From positions 1 through 40,085 of the IMG/VR virus record IMGVR_UViG_3300009285_002274: a stretch of DNA of 40,085 bases. One strand, 5' to 3'. The notes under the pieces are model-generated. The model worked only from the letters and a program-made list of their open reading frames with translations. It had not been told where the DNA came from and did no database searches. The DNA is from a virus. Each line of letters opens with the position of its first letter. Position 1 is the stretch's first letter. Position numbers and translations under genes: made by a program. Below are positions 7,665-15,462 of the stretch, one piece after another.

Positions 7665-8679
7665 TCGCCCTGATCCTTTGGTGGTGAAAGTGCTGCGGGA
7701 TCATAAAGCCCAGATCCTGGCGATGGAAGAAGCGACCATGCGGGATCTGGCGGCACGCTGGGTGCGGATGGAAGCGGCACTGGAAGCGCAGATGCTGGCA
7801 CTGGCGGCGGAGATCGATCAGGCACGTCTGGCCGGGAAAGTGGTGGATGCGGCTTTGCTGCGTCAATACGAGCGGTATGCCAGGCTGGTGACGCAGGCGC
7901 AGGAAGAGCTGGCGCTTTTCATCCAATTTGCGGGTGAAAGCATTGCCCGATCCCAGGCACAACTGGCAGAACTGGGGATCGACCATGCGATCGAAGCGAT
8001 CCGCTCGGTGTATTACGAGAATGGCATGATCGGCGCAGCGTTCAATATCCTGCCCAAAAGTGCGGTGCAGGCAATGATCGGACTGGCTGGTGATGGCGCC
8101 CCGCTGAAAAAATATTTGGAAGGTATCTATGGCGATGCCGTGAACGGAATGACCCAGGCGCTGATCAACGGCATGGCAAAAGGCTTGAACCCGGTCACGA
8201 TCGCCCAGCAGATGCAAAACGGGTTTGGAATGGGCATGAATCAGGCGATGAACACGGCTCGAACCGAGACCTTGCGGGCGTACCGGGCTGCCAGTATTGA
8301 TCAATACCGGGCGAGCGGGGTGGTCTCCGGATGGAAACGCCTGGCGGCTCACGATGGACGGACCTGCGCAGGCTGCCTTTTCACTGAAGGCGAAGTGTAT
8401 GCAACCCTGGACAATTTCCAGGAGCACAACCAGGGACGCTGTTCGGCAGTGCCGGTGGTAATGGGCGTGCCTGAGCCAACCTGGCAAAGCGGCAAGGAAT
8501 GGTTCTTGCAGCAGGACGAAGCCAAACAGGCTGAGATCCTGGGCACCGGGCGTTATGAAGCCTGGAAGAACGGCGCCAGCCTGGACGATATGGTGAAACG
8601 AGTGAATGACCCGGTGTGGGGTGCGAGTTTCATCCCGACGCCGGTTAATCAATTGAATCAGGCGGGAAGCCTGAATTAG
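7651..8679 (+). CDS. phage head morphogenesis protein (MuF / SPP1 Gp7-like)
   Basis: The 342-residue protein is a minor capsid component associated with the portal and is usually injected or packaged with DNA. The N-terminal ~110 residues are helical. The C-terminal MuF-type domain has RTETLRAYRAA (204-214), DGRTCAGC (235-242), HNQGRC (259-264) and nearby residues, the conserved cysteine-histidine cluster of the family. No extra toxin domain follows. It overlaps the portal stop by 14 bases and is followed by the scaffold gene. Confidence 0.88.
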   Translation: MLPNNRPDPLVVKVLRDHKAQILAMEEATMRDLAARWVRMEAALEAQMLALAAEIDQARLAGKVVDAALLRQYERYARLVTQAQEELALFIQFAGESIARSQAQLAELGIDHAIEAIRSVYYENGMIGAAFNILPKSAVQAMIGLAGDGAPLKKYLEGIYGDAVNGMTQALINGMAKGLNPVTIAQQMQNGFGMGMNQAMNTARTETLRAYRAASIDQYRASGVVSGWKRLAAHDGRTCAGCLFTEGEVYATLDNFQEHNQGRCSAVPVVMGVPEPTWQSGKEWFLQQDEAKQAEILGTGRYEAWKNGASLDDMVKRVNDPVWGASFIPTPVNQLNQAGSLN

Positions 8680-8694
8680 AAACAGGAGAACGAG

Positions 8695-9261
8695 ATGTTC
8701 AGAAAATGGTTGGATGCAAACGCCGGGGGATCCGGCAACGGAAATGGTACGGGTGACGAAGGTGCAGGCGCTGGAGAAAATAACAATGACGAGGGTTTGA
8801 CCTTCGAGACCTGGATCAAAGATCAAAAACCAGAGATCGTCAGCCTGCTGGACGGTCACACCAAAGGTCTGAAGACAGCGCTGGACTCCGAGCGGGTGAC
8901 CCGCAAGGAAACCGAAAAGCAACTGCGTGACCTGGCCAAGAAGGCTGAAGCAGGTAGTGAAGCGCAGACCAAACTGACCGAGATGGCAGATCAATTTTCG
9001 GCTGCCGACCGCCGAGCGGACTTCTATGAGGAAGCCCACAAGGCGGGTGTTGTCAACCTGAAGCTGGCGTTTTTGGTAGCCAGCCAGGATGAGCTGTTCG
9101 ACAGTAAGGGCCGGATCAACTTCGACGGGATGAAGAAGGAATATCCGGAGCTGTTCGGCGGCAAACAAATCCCGGATGGAAATGCCGGAAACGGGACCGG
9201 CGGTCAAAACACGGGTGCGGTCAAGATGGATGATTTCATCCGCGCCAAAATTAATCGTTAA
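8695..9261 (+). CDS. capsid scaffolding protein
   Basis: The 188-residue protein has the usual make-up of phage scaffolds. It starts with a Gly/Asn-rich flexible stretch (about 8-34), then has a highly charged helical middle (about 55-110, TRKETEKQLRDLAKKAEAG) and a low-complexity C-terminus (GNAGNGTGGQNTG) with a basic final segment that may contact the capsid protein. It lies directly upstream of the major capsid gene with a GGAG ribosome site. Scaffolds direct prohead assembly and leave or are cleaved before packaging. The call is from composition and position. Confidence 0.75.
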   Translation: MFRKWLDANAGGSGNGNGTGDEGAGAGENNNDEGLTFETWIKDQKPEIVSLLDGHTKGLKTALDSERVTRKETEKQLRDLAKKAEAGSEAQTKLTEMADQFSAADRRADFYEEAHKAGVVNLKLAFLVASQDELFDSKGRINFDGMKKEYPELFGGKQIPDGNAGNGTGGQNTGAVKMDDFIRAKINR

Positions 9262-9275
9262 AAAGGAGAATTACC

Positions 9276-10229
9276 ATGCCATTCAACAATGTCATTTCAC
9301 GTGCTGATGCTGCCGGGACCATCCCGGTTGAATACAGCAATGAGCTGCTCAACGGTGTCGCCCAGGATTCCTTCCTGATGAAGATGGGGCGCCGCTTGCG
9401 CAACATGACCGTTTATGAAGAAAAACTGCCCGTGCTTTCAGCCCTGGCGACCGCCTATTTCCCCGGCGGGGATACCGGCAAGGTCGAAACGACCGAGATC
9501 AACTGGGAAGATGTGACCATCTATGCCGAAGACCTGGCTGTGCTGGTGCCGATCTCGAAGAACGTGCTGAACGATGCCAAGATCCCGATCTGGGATGAGG
9601 TCAAAAAGGAACTGATCACGGCAGCCGGTGTCGGGATCGATAATGCCCAGCTCTACGGCACCAACAAACCGAGCACCTGGCCGACCGCCATTATCACGGC
9701 AGCCCTGGCAGCCAGCCACAATGTCTCATTGGCGGCTTACACCGACCTGTATGAAGCCTTGTTGGGCGAGACGGCAGGCGGGGCAGCCGGGTTGTTCGGG
9801 GTGCTCGAGAACGATGGCTTCGAGGTCAACGGCGTGCTGGCTCATCTTTCGATGAAGTCCAAATTACGCAACACGCGGGATGCCAATGGCAGCCCGATCT
9901 TCAACACCGACCCGGCTTCAGCAGGACGTTATCTGCTGGATGGGGCGCAGACTTACTTCCCCAAGACCGGCATCACCAACAGCACCCAGATGATGATCGC
10001 GGGTGACTGGCAGGCGCTGTGTTATTCCATGCGCCAGGACATCAACTTCGAGGTCTATACCGAGGGTGTGATCCAAGATGGCAGCGGAGCGATCGTCTAT
10101 AACCTGCTTCAGCAACGCATGGCAGCCATCATGTTGACCATGCGGCTCGGCTTTGCGGTCCCGAATCCGATCAACCGGGTCAACCAGACCGCAGCCACCC
10201 GCTATCCGTTCGCTTACCTGACGGCATAA
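9276..10229 (+). CDS. major capsid protein, HK97 fold
   Basis: The 317-residue protein follows the scaffold gene. Typical HK97-type features are an N-terminal segment with an early arm, a GDTGKVETTEINWEDVTIYAEDLAVLVPISKNVL block (about 67-98) corresponding to the E-loop and spine region, and a C-terminal segment with LLQQRMAAIMLTMRLGFAVPNP. Start ATG 9276 follows AAGGAG. Codon use is GC-rich, as expected for a highly expressed structural gene. Family assignment is by order and sequence style. Confidence 0.85.
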   Translation: MPFNNVISRADAAGTIPVEYSNELLNGVAQDSFLMKMGRRLRNMTVYEEKLPVLSALATAYFPGGDTGKVETTEINWEDVTIYAEDLAVLVPISKNVLNDAKIPIWDEVKKELITAAGVGIDNAQLYGTNKPSTWPTAIITAALAASHNVSLAAYTDLYEALLGETAGGAAGLFGVLENDGFEVNGVLAHLSMKSKLRNTRDANGSPIFNTDPASAGRYLLDGAQTYFPKTGITNSTQMMIAGDWQALCYSMRQDINFEVYTEGVIQDGSGAIVYNLLQQRMAAIMLTMRLGFAVPNPINRVNQTAATRYPFAYLTA

Positions 10230-10240
10230 GGAGGATTGTG

Positions 10241-11188
10241 ATGGGTCTTTTCCCAAAAAATATCAATGAATACCTTGTTTTGCAGGGTATTCCACGTGGA
10301 CCGAACAGCCAGGTCTTTATTGTTGACCCGGCAAACGGCTCCGATTCAAATGACGGCAAAAGTATTAAGTCGCCATTGGCGAGCATCGAGGCAGCTTATG
10401 CCCTGTGCGTGACAAATCAGCATGATGTTGTCCTTTATCTGGCTGGTTCGAGCGGAAATAACCTGGCTGCCGCCATGACCTGGTCTAAAAGCCACACCCA
10501 CCTGATCGGTTGGTGTGCGCCGACCCGGATAGGTCAACGTGCGCGCATCTTCCAGACATCCACCCTGACAGGAGCTTCACCCCTGATCACAGTCAGCGGA
10601 TCCGGCTGTATTTTCAAGGATCTCTATATATTCCAGGGCGTTGCTGATAATACCAGCTTGATCAACGTCAGTGTGACCGGTGGGCGCAACTATTTTGAGA
10701 ACGTGCATTTTGCGGGTGGAGGTCATGCCACCCAGGCTGTTGATGGTGGTGCGTCGCTCAAGTTGGACGGAGCTGAAGAAAACACCTTTGTTAATTGCAC
10801 GATCGGTGTGGATACGATCGATGCTGCGACTGGAATGGTCGGGATCCTGTTGGATGGTGAAGCGCACCGCAACACATTCAAAGATTGTGTGATCCGCATG
10901 CGGGCAGGCAATGCCGGGGCAGCCTGGTTGGAGGTTGCAGATGCAACAGGCATCGATCGGGACACCCTGTTCGATAGTTGTGTCTTTCTTAATAACTCAG
11001 CCACCCTGTTCACATCCGGATTTGTCATCCCGGCTGGCATGGGTGCGCCCCGCAAGATCTTCCTGAAGGACTGCATGCTGTATGGTGCCTCCAAGCTGGA
11101 CGCCAATGATCGCGGGGTACTGTTCGGCAATATGGGTGCCGTAACCGGTGCGGATGGCAGCGGCGTAGCCGTTGAATTGATCACTTAG
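10241..11188 (+). CDS. right-handed beta-helix structural protein
   Basis: The 315-residue protein begins with a family-like segment IVDPANGSDSNDGKS (about 27-41) and continues in repeated strand-turn units of the form ...FKDLYIFQG..., ...YFENVHFAGG..., ...NTFVNCTIG..., ...NTFKDCVIR..., ...TLFDSCVF..., a parallel beta-helix pattern. Start ATG 10241 has AAGGAGG at 10228-10234; a GTG three bases upstream is less likely. It sits right after the major capsid gene, so it may be a head-decorating or vertex protein; the usual place for this fold is the tail spike. No catalytic residues can be identified. Confidence 0.7.
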   Translation: MGLFPKNINEYLVLQGIPRGPNSQVFIVDPANGSDSNDGKSIKSPLASIEAAYALCVTNQHDVVLYLAGSSGNNLAAAMTWSKSHTHLIGWCAPTRIGQRARIFQTSTLTGASPLITVSGSGCIFKDLYIFQGVADNTSLINVSVTGGRNYFENVHFAGGGHATQAVDGGASLKLDGAEENTFVNCTIGVDTIDAATGMVGILLDGEAHRNTFKDCVIRMRAGNAGAAWLEVADATGIDRDTLFDSCVFLNNSATLFTSGFVIPAGMGAPRKIFLKDCMLYGASKLDANDRGVLFGNMGAVTGADGSGVAVELIT

Positions 11189-11214
11189 AGCTAAAAGGTG
11201 AAGGAGAAATAACT

Positions 11215-11661
11215 ATGACAGCACAAATTATCAATGATGGACCTCAAAGCGGTTGGTTGAAGGTCTATATCGCTGGAACGGATACTGTCGGGGGCGCTGA
11301 ATCCCTGGGCAGCATTTTGAACCCGGAAGGGGTCCGTTTGCAGATCACGGATGGCTTCCTGAGAGTCGTGAACGATGCGGACGCAGCTGCCACCCTGGAT
11401 ATCGGGATCGGCGTAAGCGGGGCGGATTCGACCGACATCTGTTCGGCGTATGACATCAACGGGGCAACCCCGGAAGATGTGATCTACCTGATCGGCAAGG
11501 ATGCCGCCTCCGAGGCGGCTGCCACCACCCCCAAGGGCGTGAACTGGGATGCGGATGAGTACCTCAACTTTTATAACCCGGCCGCGGCCGTGTCTTCACC
11601 ATTTGAAGGCTACGCTTATTTCCGCTATATCCGGGTCGGGGATGACGCATCCCTGCTTTAG
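11215..11661 (+). CDS. small structural protein, decoration candidate
   Basis: The 148-residue protein is beta-rich by composition with few charged runs and no recognised family. Position between the capsid/beta-helix genes and the head-tail connectors suggests a capsid decoration or head-completion role. A GC-rich hairpin without a long T tail follows at 11695-11725, so it may be the last gene of a transcription block. Start ATG 11215 follows AAGGAG at 11203-11208. Confidence 0.55.
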   Translation: MTAQIINDGPQSGWLKVYIAGTDTVGGAESLGSILNPEGVRLQITDGFLRVVNDADAAATLDIGIGVSGADSTDICSAYDINGATPEDVIYLIGKDAASEAAATTPKGVNWDADEYLNFYNPAAAVSSPFEGYAYFRYIRVGDDASLL

Positions 11662-11694
11662 TAGATAAGCCCCTGCGGGTTGGGGATTATTGAT

Positions 11695-11725
11695 GGGGAC
11701 GGGCGAACACCTCCCGCCCGTCCCC
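11695..11725 (+). other. strong GC-rich hairpin between head and connector genes
   Basis: GGGGACGGGCG (11695-11705) is perfectly complementary to CGCCCGTCCCC (11715-11725), with a nine-base loop. It is followed by AAATTT rather than a T run, so it is a weak terminator at best. It may instead protect the mRNA end or mark a processing site between the capsid and connector genes. Confidence 0.6.
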
Positions 11726-11745
11726 AAATTTGAAGAGAGAATCTT

Positions 11746-12153
11746 ATGAGCGCAACAGCAGCACAAATCGCACAGGTCCGTCGCATGACGGCAGAACCGA
11801 CCGAGACAACTTACACGGACGAGATCGTTGCTGCGTACATCGAAGCCTATCCGCTGACGGATGAGAACGGCGAACCGCCGCGGGTTGACTCGGACACGGC
11901 GATCGGGATCTCGATGGCGAATCCGGATTGGACAGCGACCTATGATCTGCACGCCGCGGCAGCCGATATCTGGGATGAAAAAGCCAGTGCGGTAGCGCAG
12001 GATTTTGACATGGATGCGGATGGTGCCAACCTGAGCCGCAGCCAGGCATACAGACAATCCATGAATCAGGCGCGTTATCACCGCAGCAGGCGCAGCCCGA
12101 AGACCATTATCCTGGTGCCGAATGTCTCCCGCCAGCGAACAGGTGATGTGTAA
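11746..12153 (+). CDS. head-tail connector protein (gp6-like)
   Basis: The 135-residue protein has the acidic helical style of head-tail adaptor proteins (VRRMTAEPTETTYTDEIVAAYIEAYPL, then AAADIWDEKASAVAQDF). In related phages the equivalent protein docks on the portal and joins the head to the tail completion proteins. It is the first of four small genes in a tight run (11746-13395) just before the tail tube genes, the canonical place. Its stop overlaps the next start at 12153. Confidence 0.65.
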   Translation: MSATAAQIAQVRRMTAEPTETTYTDEIVAAYIEAYPLTDENGEPPRVDSDTAIGISMANPDWTATYDLHAAAADIWDEKASAVAQDFDMDADGANLSRSQAYRQSMNQARYHRSRRSPKTIILVPNVSRQRTGDV

Positions 12154-12530
12154 TGTTATCCAGTAATGACCTGACACGCATGCGCTCGGCAGCCGTCGAT
12201 CACATGATGGACACCTGTGTGATCCAGACCTGTACCCAGACCGCCAACACCTTCGGCGAGCTGGTGGAGACCTTTGCGGATGGAGCTGCGCAGGCTTGCG
12301 GGTTGGACATGCGACCTGGATCCGAGCGGAAAGGCAAGGAAGCCACGGTGGTGCAGTACGATGCCACGTTGCGGTTGGTGATCACGAACACACCCAGCGC
12401 CAAGGACCGCATCAAGGTCACCAAGCGTTATGGCGAGACGCTCAGCACGGCACTGGTGTTCGGGATCGTGGGTCCCATCCAGCGCGGCCCGTCCGGAATT
12501 CGATTGCAGCTCAAGAAGTTGGAGATCTGA
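12153..12530 (+). CDS. head closure / head-tail joining protein
   Basis: The 125-residue protein is in the second connector slot. It is beta-rich with RLVITNTPSAKDRIKVTKRYGETL at about 71-94, as seen in small barrel-like head-closure proteins that plug the portal channel after packaging. It overlaps its neighbours by one base on each side. Family assignment is by position and style; no diagnostic motif is visible. Confidence 0.6.
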   Translation: MLSSNDLTRMRSAAVDHMMDTCVIQTCTQTANTFGELVETFADGAAQACGLDMRPGSERKGKEATVVQYDATLRLVITNTPSAKDRIKVTKRYGETLSTALVFGIVGPIQRGPSGIRLQLKKLEI

Positions 12531-12985
12531 TGACCAAAAATGTGATCGTCCTAAAGAATAATTTTCCCGCTTTCCGCAAAGCGCTGAGCGGTGAAGCATT
12601 GATGGAAGCTGTCAAAGATGGCGGGTTGGTCATCAAACAAAATGCGATGCTCAACGCCTCGCGTGGACGCCCGGGGTTGGCGATTGACAGCGGAGACCTG
12701 ACCAACTCGATCATAGTGGAAGAAGCCGAAAAAACAGCCACCTCCGCCAGTGTGAACGTTGGAACCGGCGTAGAGTATGCTGCCATCCATGAATTTGGCG
12801 GGATCATCAAAGCCAGAGTAAAAAAAGCGTTACATTTTGTAGTGAATGGGCAGTACCGATTTGCCAAAGCAGTGGTCATCCCGGCGCGGCCGTACCTGCG
12901 CCCGGCAGTGGATGAGCATAAACCCGAGATCCAGACCGCTATCGAAGCCAGTTTGAGAGCTTCCATGGAAAAGGCGCTGAAATGA
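12530..12985 (+). CDS. tail completion protein, HK97 gp10-like
   Basis: The 151-residue protein has the family hallmarks: AIDSGDLTNSI (about 46-56, the RTGxLxxSI-like motif), a VNVGTGVEYAAIHEFGG segment (about 70-86) and an IPARPYLRPAVDEHK block (about 115-129). gp10-type proteins terminate the tail or neck and attach it to the head. The start at ATG 12530 overlaps the previous TGA. The stop overlaps the next gene's start at 12982. Confidence 0.8.
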   Translation: MTKNVIVLKNNFPAFRKALSGEALMEAVKDGGLVIKQNAMLNASRGRPGLAIDSGDLTNSIIVEEAEKTATSASVNVGTGVEYAAIHEFGGIIKARVKKALHFVVNGQYRFAKAVVIPARPYLRPAVDEHKPEIQTAIEASLRASMEKALK

Positions 12986-13395
12986 CCGTACTCGAGGAAG
13001 GATTGAAGAGTTACCTGGCAGGCTATGCTGGCTTGAGCGCACTGATCAGTAGCCGGGTTTACCATGCTCCGCTGCCGCAAGGAGTGACGCTGCCCTGCCT
13101 TACTTACCAGCGCATCTCGACGCCGCGTGAATTGACGCACGACATGAGCGGGGCAACGGGAACCCTGGCGCACCCGCGGTTTCAATTCGACGCCTGGGCG
13201 ACAACCCAGGCAGCCGCCAAAGCGATCACGGACCAGGTGCGGGCAGCCCTGAATGGAAAAACGGGCAGCATTGGAACTGCGCCGAACAGCATCACGATAC
13301 GGGCGGCGCTGGTGGCGGATGAAAGACCTGATTTTGACACCGGCACGGAATTGATACGCAGCCAGAGTGATTATTTCATCTGGCACGAGGAGTAA
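12982..13395 (+). CDS. tail terminator / completion protein (DUF3168-like)
   Basis: The 137-residue protein follows the gp10-like gene. Residues about 4-40 (LEEGLKSYLAGYAGLSALIS...VYHAPLPQGVTLPCLTYQRIS) match the common start of DUF3168/gp17-like tail-completion proteins. A PRFQFDAWATTQAAAKAITDQVRAAL block follows at about 60-88. These proteins cap the tail tube. Start ATG 12982 overlaps the previous stop by four bases (ATGA). Confidence 0.75.
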   Translation: MTVLEEGLKSYLAGYAGLSALISSRVYHAPLPQGVTLPCLTYQRISTPRELTHDMSGATGTLAHPRFQFDAWATTQAAAKAITDQVRAALNGKTGSIGTAPNSITIRAALVADERPDFDTGTELIRSQSDYFIWHEE

Positions 13396-13397
13396 TT

Positions 13398-13565
13398 ATG
13401 ACGGCAAATAAAATCAAGTTCGATTCGATCACCCGGGATAAGAACGGAAAGATCCTTGTGATCGTTATTGATAGCAAACCGATCATTGATCCGAAAGAGA
13501 TTCGAAAAATAATCGGTGATGCAAAGGATGAGCACGTAAAAAAGGATGTGAAAAATGAGCGATAA
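13398..13565 (+). CDS. small hypothetical protein between tail genes
   Basis: A 55-codon open frame starting at ATG 13398, two bases after the preceding stop, with GAGGAG at 13387-13392. It is basic and hydrophobic in alternation (KILVIVIDSKPIIDPKEIRKIIGDAKD), suggesting a small beta-alpha domain. Its end overlaps the tail-tube start at 13555 by 11 bases. It is supported by ribosome site and packing only; not recognised. Confidence 0.45.
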   Translation: MTANKIKFDSITRDKNGKILVIVIDSKPIIDPKEIRKIIGDAKDEHVKKDVKNER

Positions 13566-14307
13566 ATATGCTGCCTTTGGCGCTGTTCTGCAGGCAGGCA
13601 TCCAGCAGGTGGAGACGGCTGTAATTGTCGGCACGATCACCGGTGATGGAAACGCAACGATCACAACGACCGTGAGCGGCATGGCTGGATCTCCGCTGGC
13701 AACATCGGTGGCTGTTCTGACCGATGATACACCAGACACAGTTGCCACAAAGATCGCGGCTGCCCTGAACCTGGTGGCTGTGATCACAGCGTTATTCAAG
13801 GTGGAGGCGAACGGTCCGAATGTGCGCCTTACAAAATTGGTGGCGGCGGCAAATGATGCCACTTTGAATATTGCTTACACCAATGATACCTGTACCGGAC
13901 TGACCCCGGACGCTTCCAGCAACGACACAACGGCGGGAGTTGCACCGGCCACGATCGCGGGAATAACCAATATGGCCGGTCTACCGCTCAGCGTGGATAT
14001 GGTTGATGTGACCACCCATGATCAGGCAACGGCTTTTGAGGAATCGGTAGCATCCATTCTACGGACAGGAGAATTGGCGATCGATATTGTCTATGATCCG
14101 GCTGAGGCTACGCATTCAGCGTCTGCGGGTGGAGTGATCAACAAACTTGAAAACAAGTATTACACGTGGTTTGATCTGACGTTCTTGAGCACGTTCGACT
14201 GGAAGTTCTCCGGATATGTAAATAAATTCACGCCAGGCGAACCAGTTGCTGGTGCATTAACTGCATCTGTTTCAATCAAAATTACTGGTGCGCCAGTTTT
14301 AGAATAG
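13555..14307 (+). CDS. tail tube protein with inserted domain
   Basis: The 250-residue protein shares MSDKYAAFG at its start, then LSVDM.DVT.HD...A.EE.VA.I.R.GE.A..IVYDPA.ATH, with the next gene at 14345, so the two are tail-tube paralogs. The difference is an extra block at residues about 20-125, a beta-rich domain (TITGDGNATITTTVSGMAGSP ... ATLNIAYTNDTCTGLTPDASSNDTTAG). This resembles a domain found in many siphophage structural proteins. The insertion would project from the tail tube. The start overlaps the small gene upstream. Confidence 0.75.
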   Translation: MSDKYAAFGAVLQAGIQQVETAVIVGTITGDGNATITTTVSGMAGSPLATSVAVLTDDTPDTVATKIAAALNLVAVITALFKVEANGPNVRLTKLVAAANDATLNIAYTNDTCTGLTPDASSNDTTAGVAPATIAGITNMAGLPLSVDMVDVTTHDQATAFEESVASILRTGELAIDIVYDPAEATHSASAGGVINKLENKYYTWFDLTFLSTFDWKFSGYVNKFTPGEPVAGALTASVSIKITGAPVLE

Positions 14308-14344
14308 TCCTGACAAAACGATCAGGATCCAAGGAGAGATAGAA

Positions 14345-14758
14345 ATGAGTGATAAATATGCTGCGTTTGGGTGTGCACTAAAAAAAGGTGGAGTAGCTTA
14401 TGCCGGGGTCATCAGTATCAACGGACCGGGATTATCGGTTGATATGCACGATGTAACCAGCCATGATTCGACCGGTGCGTGGGAAGAGGTTGTTGCAGGC
14501 ATTATACGATCCGGTGAAGTCGCATTGGAAATCGTTTATGACCCCGCCGATGCCACCCACAAATATGCCGCCGGTGGGTTGCTATATGATTTGGTTTCGA
14601 GAACCGCAATTGCACTGACGCTGGTGTTCTCGAATACTGCAGCCACCACCTGGACATTAAACGGTTTCGTTAATAAGTTCGCCCCGTCCGCTCCGGTGGG
14701 TGGCTTTTTGGGCGTATCGGCGAGCATTAAATTATCAGGTCAGCAAACCCTGGTGTAA
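14345..14758 (+). CDS. tail tube protein, paralog of the preceding gene
   Basis: The 137-residue protein aligns along its length with the two ends of the protein at 13555, without the inserted domain. Shared motifs are SDKYAAFG at the start, LSVDMHDVTSHDS, IIRSGEVALEIVYDPADATHK, and a final region ending in a similar NGFVNKFAPSAPVGG. A small hairpin (TCCTGA/TCAGGA, 14308-14327) lies between the pair and GGAGAG precedes this start. Two tube proteins could form a mixed tube, or one could serve as the tube and the other as a minor subunit. Confidence 0.75.
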   Translation: MSDKYAAFGCALKKGGVAYAGVISINGPGLSVDMHDVTSHDSTGAWEEVVAGIIRSGEVALEIVYDPADATHKYAAGGLLYDLVSRTAIALTLVFSNTAATTWTLNGFVNKFAPSAPVGGFLGVSASIKLSGQQTLV

Positions 14759-14770
14759 TTAGGAGAAGCA

Positions 14771-15166
14771 ATGAAATCATTAAATCGTAAAGATATTTTA
14801 GCCGCGCAGGATATAGCCATTGAGCGAGTCGAAGTGCCTGAGTGGGGGGGATCTGTTTTCGTGAAGGGTATGACCGGAGCAGAGCGGGATTGGCTTGAAA
14901 CCTCGATGGTGGTTGAAAAAGGAAAGAGCCGAACCGTTAATCTGGCAAACTTCCGGGCTAAGTTGGCGAGTATGACGATCTGCAACGAGCAGGGAGTTCG
15001 AGAGTTTGAAGAGAGTGATTGCAAAGCTCTCGGTGAAAAAAGTTCGTCTGCCCTGCAAAGAGTTTACATCGTGAGCCAAAGGCTTTCGTTAATCCGGGAA
15101 GAGGACATTAAGGAGCTAACGGAGGCTTTGGAAGAAGACCCTTTCGAAGATTCACCTACCGATTAG
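14771..15166 (+). CDS. tail assembly chaperone (lambda gpG-like)
   Basis: The 131-residue protein precedes the tape measure, with the usual early hydrophilic helical content (MKSLNRKDILAAQD...) and an acidic C-terminus. In lambda-like phages the equivalent gpG helps assemble the tail, and a minority of ribosomes shift frame near the end to add the gpT domain. A CCCTTTC slippery site lies at 15139-15145, eight codons before the stop, and the downstream frame is open. This matches the conserved arrangement of tail chaperone genes. Confidence 0.8.
   Translation: MKSLNRKDILAAQDIAIERVEVPEWGGSVFVKGMTGAERDWLETSMVVEKGKSRTVNLANFRAKLASMTICNEQGVREFEESDCKALGEKSSSALQRVYIVSQRLSLIREEDIKELTEALEEDPFEDSPTD
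15139..15145 (+). promoter_or_regulatory. -1 programmed frameshift site CCCTTTC
   Basis: The heptamer reads C CCT TTC in the gpG frame, a canonical X XXY YYZ slippery sequence. Slipping back one base gives CCC TTT CGA and opens the frame that continues to 15462 as PFRRFTYRLAIKLGMPRS. It lies near the end of the gpG-like gene, as in many siphophages. Confidence 0.75.
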
Positions 15167-15462
15167 CCATCAAGCTGGGGATGCCTCGCAGCGAAATGCT
15201 CACGAGGATGTCCTCAGCAGAATTGACAGAATGGATGGCTTTTTCACAATTGGAACCTTTTGGATCTGAGGCTGATTACATCGGCCATGCCATCACAGCT
15301 GCAACGGTGGCTAACAGGCACAGAAATAAAGGCGAAAATGTTCACGAGACCAAAGAGTTTATGCCTACATTCAAAAAGAAAAAACAAACGGTAGATCAGA
15401 TGATCCAAATTGCAGAAATGCTGACGATCGGTTTAGGTGGAAAGGATCTAAGAAATGGGTAA
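15145..15462 (+). CDS. gpT-like extension of the tail chaperone, made by -1 frameshift
   Basis: This frame is open from before the slippery site and contains the family-like segment AIKLGMPRSEMLTRMSSAELTEWMAFSQLEPFG, matching the T domain of GT proteins (short hydrophobic lead, then SxxELxEWxAFxxLEPFG). The first in-frame ATG (15181) would miss the N-terminal part, so translation by frameshift to a GT fusion of about 231 residues is the better reading. The C-terminal part is basic (KKKKQTVDQMIQIAEML). It overlaps the tape-measure start at 15455. Confidence 0.75.
   Translation, partial: RRFTYRLAIKLGMPRSEMLTRMSSAELTEWMAFSQLEPFGSEADYIGHAITAATVANRHRNKGENVHETKEFMPTFKKKKQTVDQMIQIAEMLTIGLGGKDLRNG

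Noticed and set aside
7588-9207. Long open frame on the minus strand opposite the MuF and scaffold genes
   Set aside because: It is a shadow of strongly coding plus-strand genes with biased codons, and its translation has no recognisable motif.
11695-11725. GC-rich hairpin as a Rho-independent terminator
   Set aside because: No T run follows; kept only as an RNA hairpin of unknown role.
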